A stretch of 64,000 nt of DNA from Betaproteobacteria bacterium (GCA_016192825.1 JACPTK010000033.1:62001-126000), one strand, 5' to 3'; positions 43,567 through 53,076 are shown, counted from the first letter of the stretch. Numbers and translations are program-made. Notes: generated from the letters alone by a model not told the origin.

Positions 43567-45057
43567 ATGGACAGTCCAGAATACGACGTGATCGTCGTCG
43601 GCGGCGGCAATGCCGGCCTCTGCGCCGCCCTGTCTGCGCGCGAGCACGCCGCCCGGGTTGCGGTACTGGAGCGCTCGCCGGAGGAGGAACGCGGGGGCAA
43701 CAGCGCGTTCACCGCGGGCACCATGCGGGCCGTCTACTCCGGCCTCGAGGATATCCGCCAGCTCGTCCCCGACCTGAGCGAGGCGGAAATCGCGGAAACC
43801 GACTTCTCGAGCTACACCGCCGACCAGTTCTTCGACGACATGGCCCGGATCACGCGGTACCGCACCAACCCGGACTTGTGCGAAGCACTCGTCACGCGCA
43901 GCAACGAGGCCCTGCACTGGCTGCGCCGTCAGGGTGTGCGCTTCATACCGGTCTACGGCGCGCAGTCCTTCAAGGTCGGCGCCAAGCGAAAATTCTGGGG
44001 CGGCGTGACGGTCGGCGCGGTGGGCGGCGGAATCGGATTGGTCGATTCCCTGCACGCGGCCGCGGCGCGCGCGGGCATAGCGGTTTTTTACGAAGCCGAG
44101 GCGCGCCGCCTGCTGCAAAGCGACCGCGTGGTGCGGGGCGTCGAGGCCGATGTCGCCGGGAAAACGACCACTTTACGCGCCGGCGCGGTCGTGCTGGCGA
44201 GCGGGGGCTTTCAGGCGAACGCGGAGTGGCGCACACGCTATCTCGGTCCCGGCTGGGATCTCGCCAAGGTGCGGGGGACGCGCTTCAACACCGGCGGCGG
44301 CATTCGCATGGCGCTCGAGGTCGGCGCCCAGTCCTACGGCAACTGGTCGGGCTGTCACGCGACGGAATGGGACATGCATGCGCCGGACTACGGCGACCGC
44401 ACGGTGGGCGATCGGTTCCAGAAGCACAGCTACCCGTTCAGCGTGATGGTGAACAACGAGGGCCGGCGCTTCGTGGACGAGGGCGCGGACTTCCGGAACT
44501 ACACCTACGCGAAGTACGGCCGGACCATACTGAGCCAGCCGGGCCAGGTCGCGTGGCAGATTTTCGATTCCAAGGTGCTTCACCTGCAGCGCGAGGAGTA
44601 CCACATCAAGGGTGCGACGAAGCTGAAGGCGGCCACGCTCGAGGCGCTCGTCGCACGGATGGAGGGTGTCGACGGAAGGCAGGCGCTGCAAACGATATGC
44701 GAATACAACGCGGCGGTGAAAAAGCAGATTCCATTCGACCCGAACGTGCTCGACGGGCGCGGGACCGACGGCCTGGCGGTCCCGAAGTCCAACTGGGCCA
44801 ACACCATCGAGGATGGGCCGTTCGAGGCATACGGCGTCACCTGCGGCATCACCTTCACGTTCGGCGGCGTGAAGATCAATCCGGAGGCGCAGGTCCTCGA
44901 CATGGCCGACCGCCCGCTCCGCGGGCTGTATGCGGCGGGCGAAATGGCGGCGGGCGTGTTCTACTTCAATTATCCCGGCAGCAGCGGGCTGACCTGTGGC
45001 ACGGTATTCGGACGCATCGCCGGGCGTAACGCGGCCGCCCTGGCCAAAGCCAACTGA
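43567..45057 (+). CDS. FAD-dependent tricarballylate dehydrogenase-like protein (TcuA-like)
   Basis: A 496-residue paralogue of the protein at 35338. YDVIVVGGGNAGLCAALSARE (FAD), ERGGNSAFTAGTMRAVY, VRGTRFNTGGGIRMALEVGA, FVDEGADFRNYTYAKYG and FTFGGVKINPEAQVLDMADRPL are all shared. It differs in the substrate-facing loop RKFWGGVTVGAVGGGIG (35338 has RFKFSNGSTLGAAGAGLG). It begins a rightward unit with an MmgE/PrpD gene 104 bp downstream. Two copies in one regulon suggest two related tricarboxylate substrates. Confidence 0.9.
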   Translation: MDSPEYDVIVVGGGNAGLCAALSAREHAARVAVLERSPEEERGGNSAFTAGTMRAVYSGLEDIRQLVPDLSEAEIAETDFSSYTADQFFDDMARITRYRTNPDLCEALVTRSNEALHWLRRQGVRFIPVYGAQSFKVGAKRKFWGGVTVGAVGGGIGLVDSLHAAAARAGIAVFYEAEARRLLQSDRVVRGVEADVAGKTTTLRAGAVVLASGGFQANAEWRTRYLGPGWDLAKVRGTRFNTGGGIRMALEVGAQSYGNWSGCHATEWDMHAPDYGDRTVGDRFQKHSYPFSVMVNNEGRRFVDEGADFRNYTYAKYGRTILSQPGQVAWQIFDSKVLHLQREEYHIKGATKLKAATLEALVARMEGVDGRQALQTICEYNAAVKKQIPFDPNVLDGRGTDGLAVPKSNWANTIEDGPFEAYGVTCGITFTFGGVKINPEAQVLDMADRPLRGLYAAGEMAAGVFYFNYPGSSGLTCGTVFGRIAGRNAAALAKAN

Positions 45058-45161
45058 AATAACGGGACACCACTCCGCTAGGAGCTTGTCGGACTTACGA
45101 TGTGACAAGCTCCTCAGCACACAGCGATATTTTCATCCAATTACGTCAGGAGACCACAGTC

Positions 45162-46589
45162 ATGGCACAAGCAGCGACGGCCGAAAAGCACGGCGACTAT
45201 CAGACGCTTCAGGCGGAAAACCGCTACACGCGCAGAATCGCGCAATTCGTATCAGGACTCAGCTACGAGAAGATACCCGCTGACGTCCGCCAGCGCGTCA
45301 AGCTGCTGATACTCGATTCGCTCGGATGCGGCATTTACGGCTCCGTCAAGGAGCACAGCAAGCTGGCCATCAAGGGCATCGCCACGATGGACAACAGCAG
45401 CCACTGCGGCATCTGGGGCACCGACCAGCGCGTGTCGGCACCCCATGCGGCGCTGCTCAATGGCACCCTCGTTCAGGGTTTCGAACTCGATGACATCCAC
45501 CGCAAGGGCGCGATGCACGTCGGATCGACCACCCTTCCCGCCATCGTCGCGCTGGCCGAGATGCGCGGCGGAATGGCGGGAAAGCGCTTCCTGACAGCGG
45601 CGGTTGCGGGCTATGAGATCGGGCCTCGCGTCGGAATGTGCATGGGCCCCAATCACCTGGGCCAGGGCTGGCACTCCGGCGCGACCGTGGGCGCGTTCGC
45701 TGGCGCCGCCTCGACGGCCGCAGCGCTCGGCTTGTCGGAGGAACGCACCATCGACGCGCTGGGCATCGCCGGCACCCTGACTTCCGGCATCATGGCGGTA
45801 CAGTACGGCGCCATGGTGAAGAGGATGAATCACGGCCGCTCCGCGCAAAACGGGCTTTACGCCGGCATGCTGGCGAGCGTCGGCTACACCGGGATCAAGA
45901 ACGTCTTCGAGAGCGAATACGGCGGTTTCTGCACGACGTTCTCCCGCCAGCGCGAATGGATCAAGTGGGAGGAACTCACGAAGGGACTCGGGGAACACTG
46001 GGAAACCATGTACGATTCGCTCAAGTTCTACTCGGCCGCCGCGAGCAATCACACCACGCTGGACGCGATCCGCATCATGCGCGATCGCAAGCCTTTCACC
46101 GCAGACGAGGTCGAGAAGGTGGTCGTTCACGGCTCGCAGGTCACCAAGGACCATGTCTTCTGGAAATACGAGCCCTCCGGCTCGACCAACATGCAGTTCT
46201 GCATGCCTTATGTCGTCGCCACCCTGCTCATCGAGGGGGACTTCTTCGTCGATCAGTGCACCGAAGACAAGATGGCCGACCCGCAGCGCATCGCCCACTC
46301 GCGCAAAGTGGAATTCATCGCCGAGCCCGAGATCACCAAGATGGGGCAGCGCTACTACGTCCGGGTCGAGATTTTCCTGAAGGACGGGACCCGCATGGAG
46401 GAGACGGTCGAGGCGCAGCGCGGAAGCGAATCGAAGTTCGCGACAGAGGCGCAGGTCGTCGAGAAGTTCGAGAAGCTCGTCAAGCACGTCTTTCCCGGCC
46501 AGCAGGTGGCGGCGATACGCGACGCCGTTCTGGGGCTCGAGAAACTGGACGACGCGTCGAAGCTCGCGAAGCTGCTCGTCAAGGCGTAA
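45162..46589 (+). CDS. MmgE/PrpD family protein
   Basis: A 475-residue protein with KLLILDSLGCGIYGS, QGFELDDIHRKGAMHVGSTTLP, VKRMNHGRSAQNG and LKFYSAAASNHTTLDAI. The motif KRMNHG has Asn in place of the His usual at KRMHAG. C-terminal KMGQRYYVRVEIFLKDG and QRGSESKFATEAQVVEKF match the protein at 38433, its closest relative. The start ATG has AGGAG upstream. Probably co-transcribed with the TcuA-like gene; convergent with the MmgE/PrpD gene at 46693. Confidence 0.92.
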   Translation: MAQAATAEKHGDYQTLQAENRYTRRIAQFVSGLSYEKIPADVRQRVKLLILDSLGCGIYGSVKEHSKLAIKGIATMDNSSHCGIWGTDQRVSAPHAALLNGTLVQGFELDDIHRKGAMHVGSTTLPAIVALAEMRGGMAGKRFLTAAVAGYEIGPRVGMCMGPNHLGQGWHSGATVGAFAGAASTAAALGLSEERTIDALGIAGTLTSGIMAVQYGAMVKRMNHGRSAQNGLYAGMLASVGYTGIKNVFESEYGGFCTTFSRQREWIKWEELTKGLGEHWETMYDSLKFYSAAASNHTTLDAIRIMRDRKPFTADEVEKVVVHGSQVTKDHVFWKYEPSGSTNMQFCMPYVVATLLIEGDFFVDQCTEDKMADPQRIAHSRKVEFIAEPEITKMGQRYYVRVEIFLKDGTRMEETVEAQRGSESKFATEAQVVEKFEKLVKHVFPGQQVAAIRDAVLGLEKLDDASKLAKLLVKA

Positions 46590-46692
46590 GCCAACCGGAG
46601 CACGCCTGCCGGGCAAGCTCCGCGCGCTGGTGGTGACCCGCCTGAAACGCCTGTCCGGCGCGCTGGCGCATTGACTCCGGCCGGTCCGGCAA

Positions 46693-48099
46693 TCATCCCG
46701 CCGATCGCGCGTACGCCGGCGCCCGCGTCCGCTCGTCAGCCGCGCGGCCTTGCATCGCTCGCGCGAAGGTGGCCACATCGGGCGCTTGCGTGAACAGTCG
46801 CCCAAGCGCGAGCACGTGGCGGGCGCCCTCCTCTCCCAGCACGCGCCCGCTGCAATCCAGGAACTTGGCGACACGATCCTCCGCGCTCACGGGCCAGGCG
46901 GGCGAGCCCGGCGTTTTCTCGACCCGCAGGCGGAAGCGCCCGCGGCGGGTGGCGATCTCGACGTCGGTATGGCCGACGAGCCCGGAATAGACGCCATCGT
47001 CCTCGATGCGGTAGCGCCGGACCTTGCCGATCAGCTCCCGGATGCGCGGCCGCCTCACCATGTCGTCGGTGAACGTTTCGAGCGTGATGCGCCGATCGAG
47101 AAGCGCCGCGGCGACGACGTACTCGATGCTGAACTTCCCTTCGAGGCCCGTCGACGGATTCGAACTCAGCAGCGCCGTATCGGACCCCGGCAGAAAGCCT
47201 ATCGAGACGGATTCGACTTCCTCGGTTGCGATCTGATGCTCGCTCAGCAGCTGGAACAGCCCGCCGAGCGGACGGTGGTTGCAGTAGCAGCACGCCCATC
47301 GCTTCACGTAGATGCCCGGGTTCACAATCTCCCAGGGCGCCCCAAGCTGATCCAGCGCGCCCGCCAGGTCGGTCCCGTTCTCGCTGCCATAGGTCGCCAC
47401 CACGCTGCGGTCGCCGTCGAAAATCGCCGTGTCGGCCGTAAAACCGCTGTGCGCCAGCGAGGCCGACATCACCGCGCAGCGCGCCGCGTGTCCTGCGTGC
47501 AGCGGTTTGGTCATCGTGCTGAAATTCCGGGTGAGTCCGCTCATCTGCGAGGCGGCGATGCCCCATGCGGTTTGCAGACCGCGCGTATCGAGTCCCAGCA
47601 GTCTCCCGGCCACGGCCGTGCAGGCGAAGATGCCTATCGTGGCGGTCGTGTGCCAGCCGCGCTGGAAGTGCGCGTTTCCCAGCGCCTTGCCGAGCTTGCC
47701 CGCCACTTCCAACCCCAGGACGTACGCGCCCGCCACGTCTCGCCCGGACGCCCCAGTCGCCTCGCCCACCGCCAGCGCGGTCGGCACCATCGTGGCGCTC
47801 GGATGGCTGCGCAGGCTTGGCAGCGAATCATCGAAGTCGAGGGCATGGGCCGCGACGCCGTTTGCAAAAGCGGCTTCGGCCGCGGGCGCCCGCACCGCCG
47901 TCCCCCAAACGCTGGCGACGCCGTTCCCGCCGATTCCCTGCACCCAGCGCACGGCGAGCTGGCTCGCCGGTTCGCGCGTCCCCGCGAGCGCTACGCCGAC
48001 GGTATCGAGAAAGGCGTCGGCCGCGCAGGACAGCAATTCGCGCGGGATCGATGCCGCGGGCGTATCGATGACGAATCCTGCAAGTCGCTCCGTGCGCAC
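46693..48099 (-). CDS. MmgE/PrpD family protein
   Basis: A 468-residue member. HALDFDDSLPSLRSHPSATMVPTA carries the acidic pair and His in the other subtype (HPSA), TKPLHAGHAARCAV replaces KRMHAG, and VKRWACCYCNHRPLGGLF has Lys and His. It is the full-length counterpart of the partial gene at 3-569, also in the sequence GLEGKFSIEYV. Thus this paralogue group is present at both ends of the window. It is a single-gene unit, divergent from the Bug gene at 48389 across palindrome 3. Confidence 0.92.
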   Translation of the reverse strand: MRTERLAGFVIDTPAASIPRELLSCAADAFLDTVGVALAGTREPASQLAVRWVQGIGGNGVASVWGTAVRAPAAEAAFANGVAAHALDFDDSLPSLRSHPSATMVPTALAVGEATGASGRDVAGAYVLGLEVAGKLGKALGNAHFQRGWHTTATIGIFACTAVAGRLLGLDTRGLQTAWGIAASQMSGLTRNFSTMTKPLHAGHAARCAVMSASLAHSGFTADTAIFDGDRSVVATYGSENGTDLAGALDQLGAPWEIVNPGIYVKRWACCYCNHRPLGGLFQLLSEHQIATEEVESVSIGFLPGSDTALLSSNPSTGLEGKFSIEYVVAAALLDRRITLETFTDDMVRRPRIRELIGKVRRYRIEDDGVYSGLVGHTDVEIATRRGRFRLRVEKTPGSPAWPVSAEDRVAKFLDCSGRVLGEEGARHVLALGRLFTQAPDVATFARAMQGRAADERTRAPAYARSAG

Positions 48100-48173
48100 G
48101 CGCCCTCCTGGGATCTGGCGACGCAGGCGTTCTCTTGGGCCAACCGGGCGGCACCGGATGCATCGCGGGTAAC

Positions 48174-48179
48174 ATCATA
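48174..48179 (-). promoter_or_regulatory. Leftward -10 box at palindrome 3
   Basis: Reverse strand TATGAT. First base 48179 is 34 bp from the centre of palindrome 3. It would serve the MmgE/PrpD gene ending at 46693. The -35 region overlaps weak sequence next to the palindrome. Confidence 0.42.
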
Positions 48180-48204
48180 CCCCCGTGCCGATCGGCGGCA
48201 GCGG

Positions 48205-48221
48205 GTTCCACTTGCCGGAAC
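48205..48221. promoter_or_regulatory. Operator-like palindrome 3, GTTCC-N7-GGAAC
   Basis: GTTCCACTTGCCGGAAC, perfect five-base arms. Centre 48213, exactly 46 bp before the rightward -10 box at 48259. GTCC follows after GAA, comparable to palindromes 1 and 2. Confidence 0.7.
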
Positions 48222-48234
48222 GAAGTCCAAAAAA

Positions 48235-48264
48235 TTGACGGCCCGCACCGAGTTTACGTAGAGT
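48235..48264 (+). promoter_or_regulatory. Predicted promoter of the Bug gene at 48389
   Basis: TTGACG (48235-48240), 18-bp spacer, TAGAGT (48259-48264). The -35 box is near consensus. The leader would be about 115 bases. Confidence 0.55.
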
Positions 48265-48388
48265 GAGCCTTGCGAGGTCACACAGGCCTGCGTCCACGGT
48301 GCCAATCCTATCGCTCCGGGCAGGGCTATACTTGCCCCTAACCCGACACCGCTGCGGTCGTCGGCTTACAAACCGAGGAGACATCAAT

Positions 48389-49378
48389 ATGAATCGTAGC
48401 CGTCATCGCCAGATCCGCGCCATCGCCCTGGCCTGTACCGCCCTGTTCGCGCTGGCACCAGCCGCCGGCGCCCAGTCCGCCGAGTATCCGACCAAGCCGC
48501 TGCGCTTCATCGTGGGCTTCGCCGCCGGCGGCGGCACGGACATCACGGCGCGCGTCGTGGGGGACGCGCTGTCGAAACGAGTCGATCAGTCGGTCATCGT
48601 GGACAATCGGCCATCCGCGGGCGGCGTGCTCGCGCGCAGGCTGGCCGCGGAAGCGAACCCGGACGGCTACACGCTGCTGATGCTCTCCGGCAGCCAGACC
48701 GCCGGCGCGGTGCTCGTCTACAAGGAGCCCATCGACATGCGCAAGACGTTTGCCGGGATCAGCCGGCTGACCTCCCAGCCGTATCTGCTGACCAATCATC
48801 CCAACTTTCCGGCGAAGAACGTCAAGGAGATCGTCAGCTACGCCAAAGCCAATCCGGGCAAGATGAACTACGGCTCGACGGGCGTGGGATCGATGGCGCA
48901 TCTCGCGTCGGCACTGTTCGAGCACATTGCAAAGGTCCAGATGGTCCACGTGCCCTACAAGGGCGCGAGCCCCGGCCTGCTCGATCTCCTGCGCGGCCAG
49001 ATCCAGTTTCTGTTCGCCAGCGCGACCTCTTCCATGCCGCACGTGCGCGCCGGCCGCCTGAGGCTGGTCGCCCAGAGCAGCGGCGAGCGCTCGCCGCAGC
49101 TGCCGGACGTCCCCACCGTCGCTGAGGGCGGACTGCCCGGGTTCGACGTGACCGGCTGGTACGGCATCGCGGCGCCAACGGGCACACCGCAAGCGATCAT
49201 CCAGAAGCTCAACCGGGAAATCGGCGAAGTGTTGAAGGATGCGGCCGTGAAGAAGAAGATGGCAGCCGACGGCGCGGATATGCGCCACAGCACGCCCGAT
49301 CAGTTTCGAGCGCTGGTCGAGGAAGAAGCGCAGAGATGGATAAACCTCGTCAAGGCGACGGGGCTCAAGCTGAAATAG
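48389..49378 (+). CDS. Bug/TctC-type solute-binding protein in the palindrome regulon
   Basis: A 329-residue receptor: signal peptide with core IALACTALFALAPAAGA, YPTKPLRFIVGFAAGGGTDITAR, DQSVIVDNRPSAGGVLARRL, ANPDGYTLLMLSGSQTAGAVL and VHVPYKGASPGLLDLLRGQ. The sequence LPDVPTVAEGGLPGFDVTGWYG is usual. GAGGAG precedes the ATG. It is controlled by the promoter next to palindrome 3 and divergent from an MmgE/PrpD gene, so the receptor and enzyme are likely co-regulated. No permease is adjacent. Convergent with the LeuD-type gene at 49442. Confidence 0.95.
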   Translation: MNRSRHRQIRAIALACTALFALAPAAGAQSAEYPTKPLRFIVGFAAGGGTDITARVVGDALSKRVDQSVIVDNRPSAGGVLARRLAAEANPDGYTLLMLSGSQTAGAVLVYKEPIDMRKTFAGISRLTSQPYLLTNHPNFPAKNVKEIVSYAKANPGKMNYGSTGVGSMAHLASALFEHIAKVQMVHVPYKGASPGLLDLLRGQIQFLFASATSSMPHVRAGRLRLVAQSSGERSPQLPDVPTVAEGGLPGFDVTGWYGIAAPTGTPQAIIQKLNREIGEVLKDAAVKKKMAADGADMRHSTPDQFRALVEEEAQRWINLVKATGLKLK

Positions 49379-49441
49379 CGCTGCCGGTAACGCCCGACCA
49401 TGCGGCGCCCGGTGCCCGCGTGGCTGCCGGGGGCGGGGCTC

Positions 49442-50068
49442 CTATTGACGCAGGGCGACAGGCCTGAGCCAGGGCACGCGCCGGTAATAGGCGCTCTCGA
49501 ACGCGTCGATCGCCGCGGTGCGCTGCAGGGTCAACCCAATGTCATCGAGGCCGCGCAGCAGCTGCTCCTTGCGCGAGGGGTCGATCTCGAAGCGGTGACG
49601 GGTCCCGTCGGGGGCGCGCACGGCCTGCCCGGGCAGGTCGATGGCAACCGTCGACCCGGGACTGGCTTGTATCTGCCCGGCAATGGCGGCGACGATGCTC
49701 TCGTCGAGCACGACGGGAAGCACGCCGTTCTGCATGCAGTTCTCCCGGAAGAAATCCGCATAGCCCGGCGCGATCACCGCGCGAAAACCCCGGTCCTGCA
49801 GCGCGTAGACGGCGCCCTCGCGGGCCGAGCCGCAGCCGAAGTTGCGTCCGCCGACGAGGATGCGGGCACTGCGGTATGGCGGCCGGTTCAACACGAAATC
49901 CGGCCGCTCCCGGCCTTCCGCGTCGAGCCGCTCGTCGTGGAACAGGAAGTTCCGGTAGCCGGCGGAAAGTGGCTTGCGCAGAAAACGGTGCGGAATGATG
50001 CGGTCGGTATCGACGTCGGCGAAGTAATAGGGCGCCGCAACCGCCGTCAGCGAAACGAAAGGCTCCAT
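49442..50068 (-). CDS. LeuD-type hydro-lyase small subunit (set 1)
   Basis: A 208-residue aconitase-superfamily swivel domain. ADVDTDRIIPHRFLR, the key VGGRNFGCGSAREGAVYAL loop, FRENCMQNGVLPVVL and the C-terminal GRHRFEIDPSRKEQLLRGLDDIGLTL match isopropylmalate dehydratase small subunits. It forms the enzyme with the large subunit 8 bp upstream. No other leucine genes (leuA, leuB) are present; the location in a tricarboxylate cluster suggests a catabolic hydratase such as for methylmalate, dimethylmaleate or methyl-aconitate, which is inference. It shares clear but distant similarity with the small subunit of set 2. Confidence 0.9.
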   Translation of the reverse strand: MEPFVSLTAVAAPYYFADVDTDRIIPHRFLRKPLSAGYRNFLFHDERLDAEGRERPDFVLNRPPYRSARILVGGRNFGCGSAREGAVYALQDRGFRAVIAPGYADFFRENCMQNGVLPVVLDESIVAAIAGQIQASPGSTVAIDLPGQAVRAPDGTRHRFEIDPSRKEQLLRGLDDIGLTLQRTAAIDAFESAYYRRVPWLRPVALRQ

Positions 50069-50076
50069 GGCGGCGC

Positions 50077-51486
50077 CTACAGGAAATCCCGAACGTCGGC
50101 CAGGCGGCCGCTGACGGCGGCGGCGGCGGCCATCGCCGGGCTCACGATGTGGGTGCGCGAACCTCTTCCCTGCCGGCCCTCGAAGTTGCGATTCGAGGTC
50201 GACGCCGACCGCTCGCCGGGCGCCAGGCGGTCGCCGTTCGCGCTGACGCACATCGAGCAGCCCGGATCCCGCCACTCGAATCCCGCTCTCAGGAACACCT
50301 CGTGCAGCCCCTCCTCCTCGGCGCGCCGCTTCACGGTCATCGAGCCGGGAACCACCATCGCCGGCACCCGCGCCTTGCGGCCGCGCGCGACTTTCGCCGC
50401 CGCGCGCAGGTCCTCCAGGCGCGCGTTCGTGCATGATCCGATGAACACGCGATCGACCTGAATATCCGCGATCGGCATGCCCGGCGTGAGTCCCATGTAG
50501 GCGAGCGCCTTTTCCGCGCGGCCGCGGCGCCCCGGATCGGCGAACGACCCCGGGTCGGGAATGCGCCCGCCCACCGGACCCGCCTCGTCGAGGCTCGTGC
50601 CCCAGGTTGCCATCGGCTCGATGGCGTCCCCCTGCAACCTCGCCTCGCGCGGAAACTGGGCGCCCTCGTCGGTCAGCAGCGAGCGCCAGAACTTTTCCGC
50701 CTGCGCCCATTCATCCGCCTGGGGCGCGAGCTCGCGGCCGCGAAGGTGTTCGAACGTCTTCCCATCCGGCGCCACCATCCCCATGCGCGCGCCCGCCTCG
50801 ATCGACATGTTGCACAGGGTCATGCGGCCTTCCATGGACAGGCCCCGGATCGCGCTGCCGGCGTACTCCAGCGCGAACCCCACGCCCCCGCCCACCCCGA
50901 TCCTGGCGATGATCGCCAGGATCACATCCTTGGCGGATACGCCCCCGCCCAGCGTCCCGTCCACCCAGACGCGCATCGGCTTCGGCTTGCGCAGCCAGAT
51001 GGTCTGCGTCGCGAGCACGTGCTTCACCTGCGAGGCGCCCAGCCCGAAGCCGCAGGCGCCGAAGGCGCCGTTGGTCGAAGTGTGGGAATCCGCGCCGGTG
51101 ATGATCATGCCCGGCTGCGGCATGCCCAGCTCGGCCGGCACGACGTGCATGATCCCCTGTTGCGGGTGCGTCAATCCGTAGTGCCGCGTGATGCCGGCCC
51201 ACGCCGTGTTGACCGCAAGCTGCTCGATCATGACCCGGGCCTCGGGATCAGCCACGCTGTCGATGCCGCGGTCGCGGCCGGTCGTCGGCGCATAGTGGTC
51301 GGCCATGGCGAGCGTCTTGTCGGGATGGCGCACGCCCCGGCCTTCCTGCCGCAAGCCGTTGAACGCGTAGAACGGGCCCTCGCTGACGACGTTGTAGTCG
51401 ACGTACATGAGCTGCTCGCCGTCCTCGCGCTCGCCCACGACGTGCATGTCCCAGATCTTGTCGAACATCGTCATCGCGGCGCACAT
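50077..51486 (-). CDS. LeuC-type hydro-lyase large subunit (set 1)
   Basis: A 469-residue protein with the [4Fe-4S] cysteines at 352 (FIGSCTNARLEDL), 410 and 413 (RDPGCSMCVSAN), as in LeuC. SHTSTNGAFGACGFGLG, MSIEAGARMGMVAPD and SNRNFEGRQG are further LeuC signatures. It catalyses stereospecific addition or removal of water next to a carboxylate, with the small subunit at 49442. The ATG at 51486 has GGGAG upstream. It follows an MmgE/PrpD gene by 54 bp, so the operon is MmgE/PrpD-LeuC-LeuD, divergent from SDR-MmgE/PrpD. Confidence 0.94.
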   Translation of the reverse strand: MCAAMTMFDKIWDMHVVGEREDGEQLMYVDYNVVSEGPFYAFNGLRQEGRGVRHPDKTLAMADHYAPTTGRDRGIDSVADPEARVMIEQLAVNTAWAGITRHYGLTHPQQGIMHVVPAELGMPQPGMIITGADSHTSTNGAFGACGFGLGASQVKHVLATQTIWLRKPKPMRVWVDGTLGGGVSAKDVILAIIARIGVGGGVGFALEYAGSAIRGLSMEGRMTLCNMSIEAGARMGMVAPDGKTFEHLRGRELAPQADEWAQAEKFWRSLLTDEGAQFPREARLQGDAIEPMATWGTSLDEAGPVGGRIPDPGSFADPGRRGRAEKALAYMGLTPGMPIADIQVDRVFIGSCTNARLEDLRAAAKVARGRKARVPAMVVPGSMTVKRRAEEEGLHEVFLRAGFEWRDPGCSMCVSANGDRLAPGERSASTSNRNFEGRQGRGSRTHIVSPAMAAAAAVSGRLADVRDFL

Positions 51487-51540
51487 GTCGGCGACTCCCG
51501 GAGCGGGTTGGAGACGGAACGAGCCTGCGGTTTGTGTCCG

Positions 51541-52932
51541 CTACGTCCGCGCGCCGGCGCGCAGCGCCTGCGACAGCTTCCGCACGGAATCCAGCTTGTC
51601 GATGCGCTCGACGATCGACAGCACCTCGGCGATCGCGTCACGGCTGACCGCGGCCTCCGCCAGGCACCGGAACTTTTCCCTCGCCTCGTCCTCGGTGCAA
51701 GGATCCGCGGGCGTTCCGTGGGCGTCCAGCAGCTTCGTCTCGACCGTGCGGCCGTCCTTGAGCTTTACCTCCGCGCGCGTGGCATAACGGGGATAGAGCG
51801 CCTCCATTTCGGGATCCGGGTACAGCTCCACCCGGCGCGCCAGGTCGCAAACCACGTTGTCGTCCAACGCCTCCGTCGCGTAATGCCGCGGGTCTCGCGG
51901 ATCGCGCGTGAGCGCCACGGCGGCCGTAAACGGCATGCTGTATTGCGCCGCCATCGTTTCCTTGGGCGCGACCGCTCCATTGAGCGCGATCGCGCGCTTG
52001 TTGGTGCCGACCCGCACGCTCTTGATATCGGCCGGCTGGAACTTGTGCTCGACCCGCAGGGCATCCAGCGCCTGGGCGGTCGTGTGTAGCACGCCGCAAC
52101 ACGGGAAAACCTTGGTCCAAACGCGGCTCACCACGTATTCCTTCCCGAGGTTCCGGTCCAGCGCCTCGGGGCGTGCCTGGTCGCCGCCAAACACCTCGAG
52201 CAACCCGAAGCGGCCATCCAGCGCCGCGAGCGGCGCCGTGAAGCCCTTGCGCGCAAGCGCGCAGGCGAGCACACCGGATTCGGCCGCCCGCCCGGCATGC
52301 ATACGCTTGATCATGCCGCCGCTGCCCTGCGTGAAGCTCTTGATTCCGGCGGCATTCGAGCAGGTGATTCCGACGGCACGCATCACCTGGTCGAACGGCA
52401 GTCCCTGCGTCACCCCGCTCGCGACGGCTGCGCCGATCGGGCCCGCCACCCCGGTAATATGAAAGCCCCAGCCGGCTTCCCCGATGGCGCGCCCGACCCG
52501 CGCCATCGCCTCGTAACCGGCGATGAGGCCCAGGAGCAGCCTCTCGCCGGACGCGTTGTGCTGCTCCGCCGTCGCAAGCGCAGCGGGAATGACGACCGCG
52601 CCGGGATGCACATGCGCGCCAGGGGCAATGTCGTCGAGCTCGATCCCGTGCGTCGCCGTGCCGTTCACCAGCGCCGCCCGGGCCGGCGCGACCGGCTTGG
52701 CGTGGGCATAGATCGTTGCCGCCCCACTCGATCCTTCGTCGTAGACCACGTCGGCGATGATCTTGCCCCATGGCATGACCGCGCCGTACAGGCCGCAACC
52801 CAGGCCGTCGAGCAGCCGGATCCGGGCCTCCCGGATCACGTCCTGGGGCAGCTGGTCCAGACGCAGCGACAGCAGAAACTCGACCATGCGGCTGGACCGG
52901 CTGGTCACGGCAGCGGGGGCGGCATCGTTCAT
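51541..52932 (-). CDS. MmgE/PrpD family protein, first gene of LeuCD set 1 operon
   Basis: A 463-residue protein: RIRLLDGLGCGLYGA, HGIELDDIAPGAHVHPGAVVIPA (acidic pair and His), IKRMHAGRAAESG and TKVFPCCGVLHTTAQAL. It groups with the protein at 53897, just across the spacer with palindrome 4, so a divergent duplication is likely. GGAGGACAG precedes the ATG at 52932. With LeuCD it would supply a second dehydration/hydration step on the same substrate. The product is unknown. Confidence 0.92.
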   Translation of the reverse strand: MNDAAPAAVTSRSSRMVEFLLSLRLDQLPQDVIREARIRLLDGLGCGLYGAVMPWGKIIADVVYDEGSSGAATIYAHAKPVAPARAALVNGTATHGIELDDIAPGAHVHPGAVVIPAALATAEQHNASGERLLLGLIAGYEAMARVGRAIGEAGWGFHITGVAGPIGAAVASGVTQGLPFDQVMRAVGITCSNAAGIKSFTQGSGGMIKRMHAGRAAESGVLACALARKGFTAPLAALDGRFGLLEVFGGDQARPEALDRNLGKEYVVSRVWTKVFPCCGVLHTTAQALDALRVEHKFQPADIKSVRVGTNKRAIALNGAVAPKETMAAQYSMPFTAAVALTRDPRDPRHYATEALDDNVVCDLARRVELYPDPEMEALYPRYATRAEVKLKDGRTVETKLLDAHGTPADPCTEDEAREKFRCLAEAAVSRDAIAEVLSIVERIDKLDSVRKLSQALRAGART

Positions 52933-52972
52933 GATCTGTCCTCCGACGGGTGTCACGTTGACCGTCGCATGG

Positions 52973-52978
52973 ATGATA
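52973..52978 (-). promoter_or_regulatory. Leftward -10 box at palindrome 4
   Basis: Reverse strand TATCAT, with first base 52978, 35 bp from the palindrome centre at 53013. It is the same hexamer as at palindrome 2. No strong -35 box is seen. Confidence 0.42.
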
Positions 52979-53004
52979 ACACCGCAAACCGGCCGAAAAC
53001 CCCG

Positions 53005-53021
53005 GTTCCGTGCAACGGAAC
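53005..53021. promoter_or_regulatory. Operator-like palindrome 4, GTTCC-N7-GGAAC
   Basis: GTTCCGTGCAACGGAAC; flanking G and C extend the arms to GGTTCCG/CGGAACC, the best of the five copies. Centre 53013. It lies between the divergent MmgE/PrpD (52932) and SDR (53120) genes. Confidence 0.72.
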
Positions 53022-53046
53022 CAGCACTGTTCACCGAAACAGCGCG

Positions 53047-53076
53047 TTGACAACACGCATTCGCGAAGGGTAAAAC
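53047..53076 (+). promoter_or_regulatory. Predicted promoter of the SDR-MmgE/PrpD unit
   Basis: TTGACA (consensus, 53047-53052), 18-bp spacer, TAAAAC (53071-53076), upstream of the SDR at 53120. Here the palindrome centre is 58 bp from the -10 box rather than 46. Confidence 0.45.

Noticed and set aside
49442-51486. Leucine biosynthesis leuCD
   Set aside because: No leuA or leuB nearby, and the pair is in an operon with MmgE/PrpD under the shared palindrome; a biosynthetic role is not excluded but is less likely.
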